Source: Caenorhabditis elegans (Eukaryota; Nematoda; Chromadorea; Rhabditida; Rhabditidae). Taken from it: a stretch of 64,000 nucleotides of DNA. Shown one piece after another: positions 22,712 through 36,848 of this stretch; positions within the stretch are counted from its first letter, which is position 1; each line of letters begins with the position of its first letter. Both the position numbers and the translations under genes were made by a program. The stretch lies in contig NC_003283.11 in NCBI RefSeq assembly GCF_000002985.6, positions 17,361,501 to 17,425,500 on the forward strand. Direction: 5' to 3'. The notes beneath the pieces are model-generated. The model searched no databases. It saw nothing but the letters and a program-made list of their open reading frames with translations, and was not told the origin of the DNA.

Positions 22712-25700
22712 CTGTTTTCAAAATTTTTAAAACCGAGAATTATGGTGAATATGGAAATTCAAGACTTCACTGGTTTTCAAAATTTTTAAAACCGAAAATT
22801 ATGGTGAATATGGAAATTCAAATGTGCACTGGTTTTCAAAATTTTTAAAACCGAGAATTATGGTGAATATGGAAATTCAAGACTTCACTGGTTTTCAAAA
22901 TTTTTAAAACCGAAAATTATGGTGAATATGGAAGTTCAAATGTGCACTGGTTTTCAAAATTTTTAAAACCGAGAATTATGGTGAATATGGAAATTCAAGA
23001 CTTCACTGGTTTTCAAAATTTTTAAAACCGAGAATTATGGTGAATATGGAAATTCAAATGTGCACTGGTTTTCAAAATTTTTTAAAGCGAGATTTATGGT
23101 GAATATGGAAATTCAAATGTGCACTGGTTTTCAAAATTTTTTAAACCGAGAATTATGGTGAATATGGAAATTCAAATGTGCACTGGTTTTCAAAATTTTT
23201 TAAACCGAGAATTATGGTGAATATGGAAATTCAAGACTTCACTGGTTTTCAAAATTTTTAAAACCGAGAATTATGGTGAATATGGAAATTCAAATGTGCA
23301 CTGGTTTTCAAAATTTTTAAAACCGAGAATTATGGTGAATATGGAAATTCAAGACTTCACTGGTTTTCAAAATTTTTAAAACCGAGAATTATGGTGAATA
23401 TGGAAATTCAAGACTTCACTGGTTTTCAAAATTTTTTAAACCGAGAATTATGGTGAATATGGAAATTCAAGATTTCACTGGTTTTCAAAATTTTTTAAAC
23501 CGAGAATTATGGTGAATATGGAAATTCAAGACTTCACTGGTTTTCAAATCTTTTAAAACCGAGAATTATGGTGAATATGGAAATTCAAATGTGCACTGGT
23601 TTTCAAAATTTTTAAAACCGAGAATTATGGTGAATATGGAAATTCAAGACTTCACTGGTTTTCAAAATTTTTAAAACCGAGAATTATGGTGAATATGGAA
23701 ATTCAAATGTGCACTGGTTTTCAAAATTTTTTAAACCGAGAATTATGGTGAATATGGAAATTCAAGATTTCACTGGTTTTCAAAATTTTTTAAACCGAGA
23801 ATTATGGTGAATATGGAAATTCAAATGTGCACTGGTTTTCAAAATTTTTAAAACAGAGAATTATGGTGAATATGGAAATTCAAATGTGCACTGGTTTTCA
23901 AAATTTTTTAAAACCGAGAATTATGGTGAATAAGGAAATTCAAATGTGCACTGGTTTTCAAAATTTTTTAAAACCGAGAATTATGGTGAATAAGGAAATT
24001 CAAATGTGCACTGGTTTTCAAAATTTTTTAAAACCGAGAATTATGGTGAATAAGGAAATTCAAATGTGCACTGGTTTTCAAAATTTTTTAAAGCGAGATT
24101 TATGGTGAATATGGAAATTCAAATGTGCACTGGTTTTCAAAATTTTTAAAACAGAGAATTATGGTGAATATGGAAATTCAAATGTGCACTGGTTTTCAAA
24201 ATTTTTTAAAACCGAGAATTATGGTGAATAAGGAAATTCAAATGTGCACTGGTTTTCAAAATTTTTTAAACCGAGATTTATGGTGAATATGGAAATTCAA
24301 ATGTGCACTGGTTTTCAAAATTTTTTAAAGCGAGATTTATGGTGAATATGGAAATTCAAATGTGCACTGGTTTTCAAAATTTTTTAAAGCGAGATTTATG
24401 GTGAATATGGAAATTCAAATGTGCACTGGTTTTCAAAATTTTTTAAAGCGAGATTTATGGTGAATATGGAAATTCAAATGTGCACTGGTTCTCAAAATTT
24501 TTAAAACAGAGAATTATGGTGAATATGGAAATTCAAATGCGCACTGGTTCTCAAAATTTTTAAAACAGAGAATTATGGTGAATATGGAAATTCAAATGTG
24601 CACTGGTTCTCAAAATTTTTAAAACAGAGAATTATGGTGAATATGGAAATTCAAATGTGCACTGGTTTTCAAAATTTTTAAAACAGAGAATTATGGTGAA
24701 TATGGAAATTCAAATGTGCACTGGTTTTCAAAATTTTTTAAAGCGAGATTTATGGTGAATATGGAAATTCAAATGTGCACTGGTTCTCAAAATTTTTAAA
24801 ACAGAGAATTATGGTGAATATGGAAATTCAAATGTGCACTGGTTTTCAAAATTTTTAAAACAGAGAATTATGGTGAATATGGAAATTCAAATGTGCACTG
24901 GTTTTCAAAATTTTTAAAACAGAGAATTATGGTGAATATGGAAATTCAAATGTGCACTGGTTCTCAAAATTTTTAAAACAGAGAATTATGGTGAATATGG
25001 AAATTCAAATGTGCACTGGTTTTCAAAATTTTTAAAACAGAGAATAATGGTGAATATGGAAATTCAAATGTGCACTGGTTTTCAAAATTTTTAAAACAGA
25101 GAATTATGGTGAATATGGAAATTCAATTGTGCACTGGTTCTCAAAATTTTTAAAACAGAGAATTATGGTGAATATGGAAATTCAAATGTGCACTGGTTTT
25201 CAAAATTTTTAAAACAGAGAATTATGGTGAATATGGAAATTCAAATGTGCACTGGTTTTCAAAATTTTTAAAACAGAGAATTATGGTGAATATGGAAATT
25301 CAAATGTGCACTGGTTTTCAAAATTTTTTAAACCCAGAATTATGGTGAATATGGAAATTCAAATGTGCACTGGTTTTCAAAATTTTTAAAACCGAGAATT
25401 ATGGTGAATATGGAAATTCAAATGTGCACTGGTTTTCAAAATTTTTAAAACCGAGAATTATGGTGAATATGGAAATTCAATTGTGCACTGGTTTTCAAAA
25501 TTTTTTAAACCCAGAATTATGGTGAATATGGAAATTCAAATGTGCACTGGTTTTCAAAATTTTTTAAACAGAGAATTATGGTGAATATGGAAATTCAAAT
25601 GTGCACTGGTTCTCAAAATTTTTCAAATGTACACTGGTTTTCAAAATTTTTTAAACCGAGAATTATGGTGAATATGGAAATTCAAGACTTCACTGGTTTT

Positions 25701-28700
25701 CAAAATTTTTAAAACCGAAAATTATGGTGAATATGGAAATTCAAATGTGCACTGGTTTTCAAAATTTTTAAAACCGAAAATTATGGTGAATATGGAAGTT
25801 CAAATGTGCACTGGTTTTCAAAATTTTTAAAACCGAGAATTATGGTGAATACAGAAATTCAAATGTGCACTGGTTTTCAAAATTTTCAAAACCGAGAATT
25901 ATGGTGAATAAGGAAATTCAAATGTGCACTGGTTTTCAAAATTTTTAAAACCGAGAATTATGGTGAATAAGGAAATTCAAATGTGCACTGGTTTTCAAAA
26001 TTTTTAAAACCGAGAATTATGGTGAATATGGGAATTCAAATGTGCACTGGTTTTCAAAAATTTTTAAAGCGAGATTTATGGTGAATATGGAAATTCAAAT
26101 GTGCACTGGTTTTCAAAAATTTTTAAAGCGAGATTTATGGTGAATATGGAAATTCAAATGTGCACTGGTTTTCAAAATTTTTTAAAGCGAGATTTATGGT
26201 GAATATGGAAATTCAAATGTGCACTGGTTCTCAAAATTTTTAAAACAGAGAATTATGGTGAATATGGAAATTCAAATGTGCACTGGTTTTCAAAATTTTT
26301 AAAACAGAGAATTATGGTGAATATGGAAATTCAAATGTGCACTGGTTTTCAAAAATTTTTAAAGCGAGATTTATGGTGAATATGGAAATTCAAATGTGCA
26401 CTGGTGCTCAAAATTTTTAAAACAGAGAATTATGGTGAATATGGAAATTCAAATGTGCACTGGTTTTCAAAAATTTTTAAAGCGAGATTTATGGTGAATA
26501 TGGAAATTCAAATGTGCACTGGTTTTCAAAATTTTTTAAAGCGAGATTTATGGTGAATATGGAAATTCAAATGTGCACTGGTGCTCAAAATTTTTAAAAC
26601 AGAGAATTATGGTGAATATGGAAATTCAAATGTGCACTGGTTTTCAAAATTTTTTAAAGCGAGATTTATGGTGAATATGGAAATTCAAATGTGCACTGGT
26701 GCTCAAAATTTTTAAAACAGAGAATTATGGTGAATATGGAAATTCAAATGTGCACTGGTTTTCAAAATTTTTAAAACAGAGAATTATGGTGAATATGGAA
26801 ATTCAAATGTGCACTGGTTTTCAAAATTTTTAAAACAGAGAATTATGGTGAATATGGAAATTCAAATGTGCACTGGTTTTCAAAATTTTTTAAAGCGAGA
26901 TTTATGGTGAATATGGAAATTCAAATGTGCACTGGTGCTCAAAATTTTTAAAACAGAGAATTATGGTGAATATGGAAATTCAAATGTGCACTGGTTTTCA
27001 AAATTTTTAAAACAGAGAATTATGGTGAATATGGAAATTCAAATGTGCACTGGTTTTCAAAATTTTTAAAACAGAGAATTATGGTGAATATGGAAATTCA
27101 AATGTGCACTGGTTTTCAAAATTTTTAAAACAGAGAATTATGGTGAATATGGAAATTCAAATGTGCACTGGTTTTCAAAATTTTTAAAACAGAGAATTAT
27201 GGTGAATATGGAAATTCAAATGTGCACTGGTTTTCAAAATTTTTAAAACAGAGAATTATGGTGAATATGGAAATTCAAATGTGCACTGGTTTTCAAAATT
27301 TTTAAAACAGAGAATTATGGTGAATATGGAAATTCAAATGTGCACTGGTTTTCAAAATTTTTTAAACCGAGAATTATGGTGAATATGGAAATTCAAATGT
27401 GCACTGGTTTTCAAAATTTTTTAAACCGAGAATTATGGTGAATATGGAAATTCAATTGTGCACTGGTTCTCAAAATTTTTAAAACAGAGAATTATGGTGA
27501 ATATGGAAATTCAATTGTGCACTGGTTCTCAAAATTTTTAAAACAGAGAATTATGGTGAATATGGAAATTCAAATGTGCACTGGTTTTCAAAATTTTTAA
27601 AACAGAGAATTATGGTGAATATGGAAATTCAAATGTGCACTGGTTTTCAAAATTTTTAAAACAGAGAATTATGGTGAATATGGAAATTCAAATGTGCACT
27701 GGTTTTCAAAATTTTTAAAACAGAGAATTATGGTGAATATGGAAATTCAAATGTGCACTGGTTTTCAAAATTTTTTAAACCGAGAATTATGGTGAATATG
27801 GAAATTCAAATGTGCACTGGTTTTCAAAATTTTTTAAACCGAGAATTATGGTGAATATGGAAATTCAATTGTGCACTGGTTCTCAAAATTTTTAAAACAG
27901 AGAATTATGGTGAATATGGAAATTCAAATGTGCACTGGTTTTCAAAATTTTTAAAACAGAGAATTATGGTGAATATGGAAATTCAAATGTGCACTGGTTT
28001 TCAAAATTTTTAAAACAGAGAATTATGGTGAATATGGAAATTCAAATGTGCACTGGTTTTCAAAATTTTTAAAACAGAGAATTATGGTGAATATGGAAAT
28101 TCAATTGTGCACTGGTTTTCAAAATTTTTTAAACCCAGAATTATGGTGAATATGGAAATTCAAATGTGCACTGGTTTTCAAAATTTTTTAAACCCAGAAT
28201 TATGGTGAATATGGAAATTCAAATGTGCACTGGTTTTCAAAATTTTTTAAACCCAGAATTATGGTGAATATGGAAATTCAAATGTGCACTGGTTTTCAAA
28301 ATTTTTTAAACAGAGAATTATGGTGAATATGGAAATTCAAATGTGCACTGGTTTTCAAAATTTTTTAAACCGAGAATTATGGTGAATATGGAAATTCAAA
28401 TGTGCACTGGTTTTCAAAATTTTTAAAACAGAGAATTATGGTGAATATGGAAATTCAAATGTGCACTGGTTTTCAAAATTTTTTAAACCCAGAATTATGG
28501 TGAATATGGAAATTCAAATGTGCACTGGTTTTCAAAATTTTTTAAACCGAGAATTATGGTGAATATGGAAATTCAAATGTGCACTGGTTTTCAAAATTTT
28601 TTAAACCGAGAATTATGGTGAATATGGAAATTCAAATGTGCACTGGTTTTCAAAATTTTTAAAACAGAGAATTATGGTGAATATGGAAATTCAATTGTGC

Positions 28701-31700
28701 ACTGGTTTTCAAAATTTTTTAAACCCAGAATTATGGTGAATATGGAAATTCAATTGTGCACTGGTTTTCAAAATTTTTAAAACAGAGAATTATGGTGAAT
28801 ATGGAAATTCAAATGTGCACTGGTTTTCAAAATTTTTAAAACAGAGAATTATGGTGAATATGGAAATTCAAATGTGCACTGGTTTTCAAAATTTTTAAAA
28901 CAGAGAATTATGGTGAATATGGAAATTCAAATGTGCACTGGTTTTCAAAATTTTTAAAACAGAGAATTATGGTGAATATGGAAATTCAATTGTGCACTGG
29001 TTTTCAAAATTTTTTAAACCCAGAATTATGGTGAATATGGAAATTCAAATGTGCACTGGTTTTCAAAATTTTTTAAACCCAGAATTATGGTGAATATGGA
29101 AATTCAAATGTGCACTGGTTTTCAAAATTTTTTAAACAGAGAATTATGGTGAATATGGAAATTCAATTGTGCACTGGTTTTCAAAATTTTTTAAACCCAG
29201 AATTATGGTGAATATGGAAATTCAAATGTGCACTGGTTTTCAAAATTTTTTAAACCGAGAATTATGGTGAATATGGAAATTCAAATGTGCACTGGTTTTC
29301 AAAATTTTTTAAACAGAGAATTATGGTGAATATGGAAATTCAAATGTGCACTGGTTTTCAAAATTTTTTAAACCCAGAATTATGGTGAATATGGAAATTC
29401 AAATGTGCACTGGTTTTCAAAATTTTTAAAACAGAGAATTATGGTGAATATGGAAATTCAATTGTGCACTGGTTTTCAAAATTTTTTAAACCCAGAATTA
29501 TGGTGAATATGGAAATTCAAATGTGCACTGGTTTTCAAAATTTTTTAAACCGAGAATTATGGTGAATATGGAAATTCAAATGTGCACTGGTTTTCAAAAT
29601 TTTTTAAACAGAGAATTATGGTGAATATGGAAATTCAAATGTGCACTGGTTTTCAAAATTTTTTAAACCCAGAATTATGGTGAATATGGAAATTCAAATG
29701 TGCACTGGTTTTCAAAATTTTTAAAACAGAGAATTATGGTGAATATGGAAATTGAAATGTGCACTGGTTTTCAAAATTTTTAAAACAGAGAATTATGGTG
29801 AATATGGAAATTCAATTGTGCACTGGTTTTCAAAATTTTTTAAACCCAGAATTATGGTGAATATGGAAATTCAAATGTGCACTGGTTTTCAAAATTTTTT
29901 AAACCCAGAATTATGGTGAATATGGAAATTCAAATGTGCACTGGTTTTCAAAATTTTTTAAACAGAGAATTATGGTGAATATGGAAATTCAAATGTGCAC
30001 TGGTTTTCAAAATTTTTTAAACCCAGAATTATGGTGAATATGGAAATTCAAATGTGCACTGGTTTTCAAAATTTTTAAAACAGAGAATTATGGTGAATAT
30101 GGAAATTCAATTGTGCACTGGTTTTCAAAATTTTTTAAACCGAGAATTATGGTGAATATGGAAATTCAAATGTGCACTGGTTTTCAAAATTTTTTAAACC
30201 GAGAATTATGGTGAATATGGAAATTCAAATGTGCACTGGTTTTCAAAATTTTTTAAACCCAGAATTATGGTGAATATGGAAATTCAATTGTGCACTGGTT
30301 TTCAAAATTTTTAAAACAGAGAATTATGGTGAATATGGAAATTCAAATGTGCACTGGTTTTCAAAATTTTTAAAACAGAGAATTATGGTGAATATGGAAA
30401 TTCAAATGTGCACTGGTTTTCAAAATTTTTTAAACCCAGAATTATGGTGAATATGGAAATTCAATTGTGCACTGGTTTTCAAAATTTTTAAAACAGAGAA
30501 TTATGGTGAATATGGAAATTCAAATGTGCACTGGTTTTCAAAATTTTTAAAACAGAGAATTATGGTGAATATGGAAATTCAATTGTGCACTGGTTTTCAA
30601 AATTTTTTAAACCCAGAATTATGGTGAATATGGAAATTCAATTGTGCACTGGTTTTCAAAATTTTTAAAACAGAGAATTATGGTGAATATGGAAATTCAA
30701 ATGTGCACTGGTTTTCAAAATTTTTTAAACCCAGAATTATGGTGAATATGGAAATTCAATTGTGCACTGGTTTTCAAAATTTTTAAAACAGAGAATTATG
30801 GTGAATATGGAAATTCAAATGTGCACTGGTTTTCAAAATTTTTAAAACCGAGAATTATGGTGAATATGGAAATTCAAATGTGCACTGGTTTTCAAAATTT
30901 TTTAAACCGAGAATTATGGTGAATATGGAAATTCAAATGTGCACTGGTTTTCAAAATTTTTAAAACAGAGAATTATGGTGAATATGGAAATTCAAATGTG
31001 CACTGGTTTTCAAAATTTTTTAAACAGAGAATTATGGTGAATATGGAAATTCAAATGTGCACTGGTTTTCAAAATTTTTTAAACCGAGAATTATGGTGAA
31101 TATGGAAATTCAAATGTGCACTGGTTTTCAAAATTTTTAAAACAGAGAATTATGGTGAATATGGAAATTCAAATGTGCACTGGTTTTCAAAATTTTTTAA
31201 ACCGAGAATTATGGTGAATATGGAAATTCAAATGTGCACTGGTTTTCAAAATTTTTAAAACAGAGAATTATGGTGAATATGGAAATTCAAATGTGCACTG
31301 GTTTTCAAAATTTTTTAAACCGAGAATTATGGTGAATATGGAAATTCAAATGTGCACTGGTTTTCAAAATTTTTAAAACAGAGAATTATGGTGAATATGG
31401 AAATTCAAATGTGCACTGGTTTTCAAAATTTTTAAAACAGAGAATTATGGTGAATATGGAAATTCAAATGTGCACTGGTTTTCAAAATTTTTAAAACAGA
31501 GAATTATGGTGAATATGGAAATTCAATTGTGCACTGGTTTTCAAAATTTTTTAAACCCAGAATTATGGTGAATATGGAAATTCAAATGTGCACTGGTTTT
31601 CAAAATTTTTAAAACAGAGAATTATGGTGAATATGGAAATTCAAATGTGCACTGGTTTTCAAAATTTTTAAAACAGAGAATTATGGTGAATATGGAAATT

Positions 31701-33026
31701 CAATTGTGCACTGGTTTTCAAAATTTTTAAAACAGAGAATTATGGTGAATATGGAAATTCAATTGTGCACTGGTTTTCAAAATTTTTAAAACAGAGAATT
31801 ATGGTGAATATGGAAATTCAATTGTGCACTGGTTTTCAAAATTTTTTAAACAGAGAATTATGGTGAATATGGAAATTCAAATGTGCACTGGTTTTCAAAA
31901 TTTTTTAAACCCAGAATTATGGTGAATATGGAAATTCAAATGTGCACTTGTTTTCAAAATTTTTTAAACCCAGAATTATGGTGAATATGGAAATTCAAAT
32001 GTGCACTGGTTTTCAAAATTTTTAAAACAGAGAATTATGGTGAATATGGAAATTCAAATGTGCACTGGTTTTCAAAATTTTTTAAACCCAGAATTATGGT
32101 GAATATGGAAATTCAAATGTGCACTGGTTTTCAAAATTTTTAAAACAGAGAATTATGGTGAATATGGAAATTCAAATGTGCACTGGTTTTCAAAATTTTT
32201 TAAACCCAGAATTATGGTGAATATGGAAATTCAAATGTGCACTGGTTTTCAAAATTTTTTAAACCGAGAATTATGGTGAATATGGAAATTCAAATGTGCA
32301 CTGGTTTTCAAAATTTTTTAAACCGAGAATTATGGTGAATATGGAAATTCAAATGTGCACTGGTTTTCAAAATTTTTTAAACCGAGAATTATGGTGAATA
32401 TGGAAATTCAAATGTGCACTGGTTTTCAAAATTTTTTAAACAGAGAATTATGGTGAATATGGAAATTCAAATGTGCACTGGTTTTCAAAATTTTTTAAAC
32501 AGAGAATTATGGTGAATATGGAAATTCAAATGTGCACTGGTTTTCAAAATTTTTTAAACCGAGAATTATGGTGAATATGGAAATTCAAATGTGCACTGGT
32601 TTTCAAAATTTTTTAAACAGAGAATTATGGTGAATATGGAAATTCAAATGTGCACTGGTTTTCAAAATTTTTAAACCGAGAATTATGGTGAATATGGAAA
32701 TTCAAATGTGCACTGGTTTTCAAAATTTTTTAAACCGAGAATTATGGTGAATATGGAAATTCAAATGTGCACTGGTTTTCAAAATTTTTTAAACAGAGAA
32801 TTATGGTGAATATGGAAATTCAAATGTGCACTGGTTCTCAAAATTTTTCAAATGTACACTGGTTTTCAAAATTTTTTAAACCCAGAATTATGGTGAATAT
32901 GGAAATTCAAATGTGCACTGGTTTTCAAAATTTTTAAACCGAGAATTATGGTGAATATGGAAATTCAAATGTGCACTGGTTTTCAAAATTTTTTAAACCG
33001 AGAATTATGGTGAATATGGAAATTCA
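22712..33026. repeat. 59-bp satellite array, about 175 units
   Basis: Tandem head-to-tail units of 59 bp (some 58 or 60) built from ACTGGTTTTCAAAATTTTT, a variable junction (AAAACCGAG, AAAACAGAG, AAACCCAG or AAAGCGAG), AATTATGGTGAATATGGAAA and TTCAAATGTGC. Variants are clustered: GACTTCACTGG forms dominate the left edge, AAAGCGAGATTTATGG forms about 24.1-24.8 and 26.0-26.9 kb, and TTCAATTGTGC forms alternate with AAACCCAG at 28-32 kb. No gene lies within. The unit length is not a multiple of three, so ORFs in it are accidental. Confidence 0.97.
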
Positions 33027-33036
33027 ATTTTTTTTT

Positions 33037-33092
33037 TATTCACCATAATTCTGGGTTAAAACAATTTTGAAAACCAGTGCACATTTGAATTG
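33037..33092. repeat. single inverted satellite unit at the array end
   Basis: Directly after a T-run, TTCACCATAATTCTGGG...CCAGTGCACATTTGAATT is the reverse complement of almost one satellite unit. The array therefore ends in an inverted junction against the srz gene. Confidence 0.85.
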
Positions 33093-33129
33093 TCATGTGT
33101 GCATATTTCCATCCCGCGCAGGCACTTAC

Positions 33130-33966
33130 CAATTCAATTGCGCCTCCGAGAATTGTCTGGCAGAAGATGTATTTTTGTAGGCTATTCTGAAGAATTATAG
33201 TTTGATGATTTTGCTTGTGCAGATATATAATAGAAACACGCAAAATGATCGATAGAAAAGTGATAAAACTGATTATATAGAAGAAATTCGAAACCTTGGA
33301 CACTTTATTTCTGGAATCCAATTCTGAAGGTCGATAATAAGCATAAAACCAAATAAAAGCATTTAATAGGGTGAATATCCAATAAAAATGTTTTGCTAGG
33401 TTTTTAATAACTCTTAAACTGCAAAGCTCAGCACTCGGGAAAAAGTAAACGGCAATTAATTGAAATGCTAGTGTAAATATAATGAACTGAAATACTTGGT
33501 CCATAATCGTGAAGAAAAAAGTGAATATTGCAATTATTACGATAATACTAGCGAAAAATATTGTTTTCACCGGGCTTACAACCGGATCGTAATTAAGTGC
33601 ATATGGGTCCTTTTGATTTTCAACTAGTTGCCAGTTAAGCAGATATGAACCAAAAAGTAGTACTAATATAATGATGCTTCCTATACTCATCACTTTGAAA
33701 ATATGATTTATGATTGGGAAAAGATGCTCCTGAAATTAGATGTTACTGAGAAGGTAATTTTTCAGAAAATTGAAAAATATTTAGGTGGACTATGTTTGCA
33801 GTTAAATTACCTTTCTATCAATATTGCGATTTTTATTGAACACGTAAACATAAACAAGTAACAAAGGAAAACACATAAGAAATAAAGATATATGAACAAA
33901 GAGCCATAATGAATCATTTTCTTCCGAGTAAAGAGATGCAACTGTAAAAAAAATTGAGCTTTTCAT
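33130..33966 (-). pseudogene. srz-class chemoreceptor lacking its last exon
   Basis: Exons 33811..33966 and 33130..33729, phase 0, minus strand, 252 codons. It starts with an ATG at 33966 and shows TM1 ending LVYVYVFNKNRNIDRK, then LFPIINHIFKVM, AVYFFPSAELCSLRVIK and KYIFCQTILGG. The last aligns with KYIFLQTMVVFTFKS of the srz copies at 43-46 kb. A perfect GTAAGT donor follows the codon for Leu at 33130. In relatives the next exon encodes TM6-TM7 and the CNKRN tail; here the DNA beyond the donor is the inverted satellite unit and then the array. The gene is thus 3' truncated unless a far exon beyond 10 kb of satellite is used, and none is seen at 22.4-22.7 kb. Confidence 0.75.
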
Positions 33967-34062
33967 TGTTTTTTTGTTGTAAAATAGACAAAATTTGTAG
34001 TGTATACAATTAGATCATATGTTACAGCAGGTGAAATTGAATCAACAGGCAAACTGGTATAA

Positions 34063-36534
34063 ATGGCATTACAAACATCTCAACAACATAAGATTTTGAA
34101 TTTCACCTGTTTCCCATTTCTACATATGTCCTGCGGTACCTGCTTTTCCCTTATTAACCCAAGTTTTCATGAAATGCGATCAGCTATAGAGGAGTATTAT
34201 GCAACAAATTATTCGAACTGTAATTTAACATACAATTTACTTGCTTCTTGGCAATCCATCAGCTATTCATCTCGTGTTATTCAACTTGTCGCATTGCCAT
34301 TTCAAATTCTCGCTTTCTACGTTATTCTTTACAAAACCCCTATTGCTATGAAGATCTCTAAAACTCCATTGTTAATCAATCACTCTTCGTGTGTTATATT
34401 TGATTTTGTGTTATGCACTCTTTGTACACTATATGTATTTTTCCCGATGTATGCGTTTTCCTTTATTGGAGTACTTGCCTGGATTGGAGTACCTACATTA
34501 TTGCAAATTATTATTATTTTTGTGGCAATGCTCTGTGAGTCTTTCTGACATGCTCGAATTCTCAACCACATTTTTCTTGTCGTGAAACTACTTTTCTGCT
34601 AGAACTTTTACAAACAACTGACTAGGAAATAAAAAATTATTTCGGAAAAAAAAGCCACAGGGTGCTTTTTAGTTGAAAACAATACTTGTGATTTCTGAAA
34701 ATAGTTTTTTGGTAAATTATCAAAATCTTCACGCGTTCAGTTTTTTGAAAAATGTCAGTTTTTACCAAAAGTATTCAATTTTGCACCACTGAAATACACG
34801 AGATAATTTTGACATTTCTATTTTTCTATGATTGTTGAGTTTGTTTTTTACTTACATTGTTGAAAACTCGATTAAAAACATGTTCAGTCAATTTCTGACT
34901 ATTATAAAACAATTTTTTAAAAACTTTTTCACCAATTTTTTAAAAAGATTCGCCAAATTATTAATTTAGAATGATACTAAAGTTATGTCAGTTCTGATAA
35001 ACCGTACATATTTCTACGCGGGGATAAAGGTGCAGACTCTATGCGCCAGGTGATTCAATAAAATAAGTATGATAGTGTGGCACCTGGAAATTATTAAAAT
35101 GTGATGAACATTTTTTTTCCAAAATATAAACTCGAGCAGCGATTTTCTTTCAAATTCAAATTTTTATTGCAGGTGCTTTCACATGACCTTGAAATATGTA
35201 CAGTTCACCAGAACTGGCATACTGCTATTCTAATAAATCTTCGGAAAAATAATAATTAAGAAATGTTTTTGGTGCCGACACCTGAAAAGTTTTTTTTTCT
35301 CTGAAACTGAAGTATATTGTGAATAAACGTTTATTTTCCACTGAAAACTAGACTATCATAATTAAATTTTCAGCAATTATGGTGAATAATGTAAACTTTA
35401 ATGTGTATCTCTCATCTCATGAAAAACCAATCAATTTACAAATTTCACGGTTTCCTGCATAATCCTATAAAATTTTTGATTTTGTTTTGCACAAGAATTG
35501 TCTGACACTCACTGGACATGTGTTGATACTATTTATAGAAATATGAGTTTAGAAGAAACAAAAAACTCAAAGGAATCTCGTATATTTTAGTGCAAAATTA
35601 AAATTATTAGTTGCAAACGAAACTTTTTCAAAACCAAAACGGGTGTAGTTTTTGAAAATGCACCAAAACTAAATTTCAGCCATTTTTTTATATTTTGAAC
35701 TGAACATACTGAATACCAGCAGGACTATTACTTTAAGATAGTCTAAAATTACAAATCTGAAACTTTATCAACAACTCACATTTTCCAGGTGCCACTTTAT
35801 CATACATTTATCTTTTTGAAAGCCGTGCCAGTTCACTACTAAACAATAGATTCCGAATAACCAATAATAGATCAAGAATCGTTTACAACTGCGTAATATT
35901 GTTCCCACTGATACTCGTACTACCGTTTCTCTTTTTTGTTCGTCTGGACCAAGACACTGCGAAGCTAGACGCGCTGAAGAATTATTGCCCAACTCGCGAG
36001 TTTTTCACCACTTCGGTGTTCATCGTTCTCACTGATAAGACTCTGATGAGTTATATTTTAATTCCACTTATACTGTTTGTGTTAAGCGTAGTCGGACATT
36101 ATCTATTCCAGATGGGTTGCCTTGTGTATTATATTTATATTGTTCCATCGAGAAGCGTCTCCAGAGAAACACGAGAAATGCAGAAAACATTTTTGATCAG
36201 CATTTTGTTGCAAACTTCAGTGCCTTTTTTTGTGGTCATTCCAGCAGTGACAGTGTTCTTTTTGTATTCATATGGCTATTATTCCCAAAAATTCATGAAC
36301 TCGGTCATTTGCTGCATTCAAAATCATGGTATTGTTGAAAGTATTAGTGTCATATGTGTTCATAAACCATATCGAAACGATATTGCAATAAAAATAAAAA
36401 GCTTAAAGTGTCAAAGTACGGCTTTCTAGGTGGCAAAATGAAAAAAATCTGATCTAATTTCAGCAACAAGAAATGTGATCCCTGTCGAACGACCAGAAGG
36501 AAATCTGACAAAGAGACAGTGGCAATGGCGATGA
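34063..36534 (+). CDS. srh-class chemoreceptor, apparently intact
   Basis: Exons 34063..34534, 35789..36415 and 36464..36534 join in phase to 389 aa. If the weak donor at 36416 is not used, the second exon runs to a stop at 36429. Srh features: YATNYSNCN, QLVALPFQILAFYVILYKTP, an exon-2 start YIYLFESRASSLLNNRFRI, DQDTAKLDALKNYCPTREFF, EMQKTFLISILLQTSVPFF and VHKPYRNDIA near the end. Predicted seven-TM chemosensory GPCR. The exact start Met is uncertain; upstream 33970-34062 has no clear signal. The first intron is 1,254 nt. A close but broken copy follows immediately. Confidence 0.75.
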
Positions 36535-36848
36535 TGTTTGAACTTCATTTGAAATTTTCAGTACTCGATGATAGTGGAAACGAACTGTGTGAAATTTCAT
36601 TTTTTAATGAAGCACGATCTGGTATATGCCTTTTATTTTAAAAGAACGAATATATTCTCGGCATAACGCGGCTTTTAGAGCGTTTTTCTCGAGAATTTTC
36701 CAAAATCGGTCCCGTCCGCGCTCCAAGAGGGTCATTTGGCCGAGTACTTAGACAAAAAATTTTCTTTGAAAGTTCACAAGTGAGCACCAACAAGTCTAAC
36801 ATCTATCCATTTAAAAAATAATCGAACAAGAAGTCTACTCAAACTTTT

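Noticed and set aside
23827-24108. ORF of 20-residue repeats (MCTGFQNF, IMVNKEI) within the satellite
   Set aside because: It exists only because a few consecutive units are 60 bp long; most are 59 bp and destroy any frame.
22712-33026. CRISPR-like regular repeats
   Set aside because: Units are contiguous without unique spacers, in a eukaryotic genome; this is satellite DNA. The same applies to 50577-50896.
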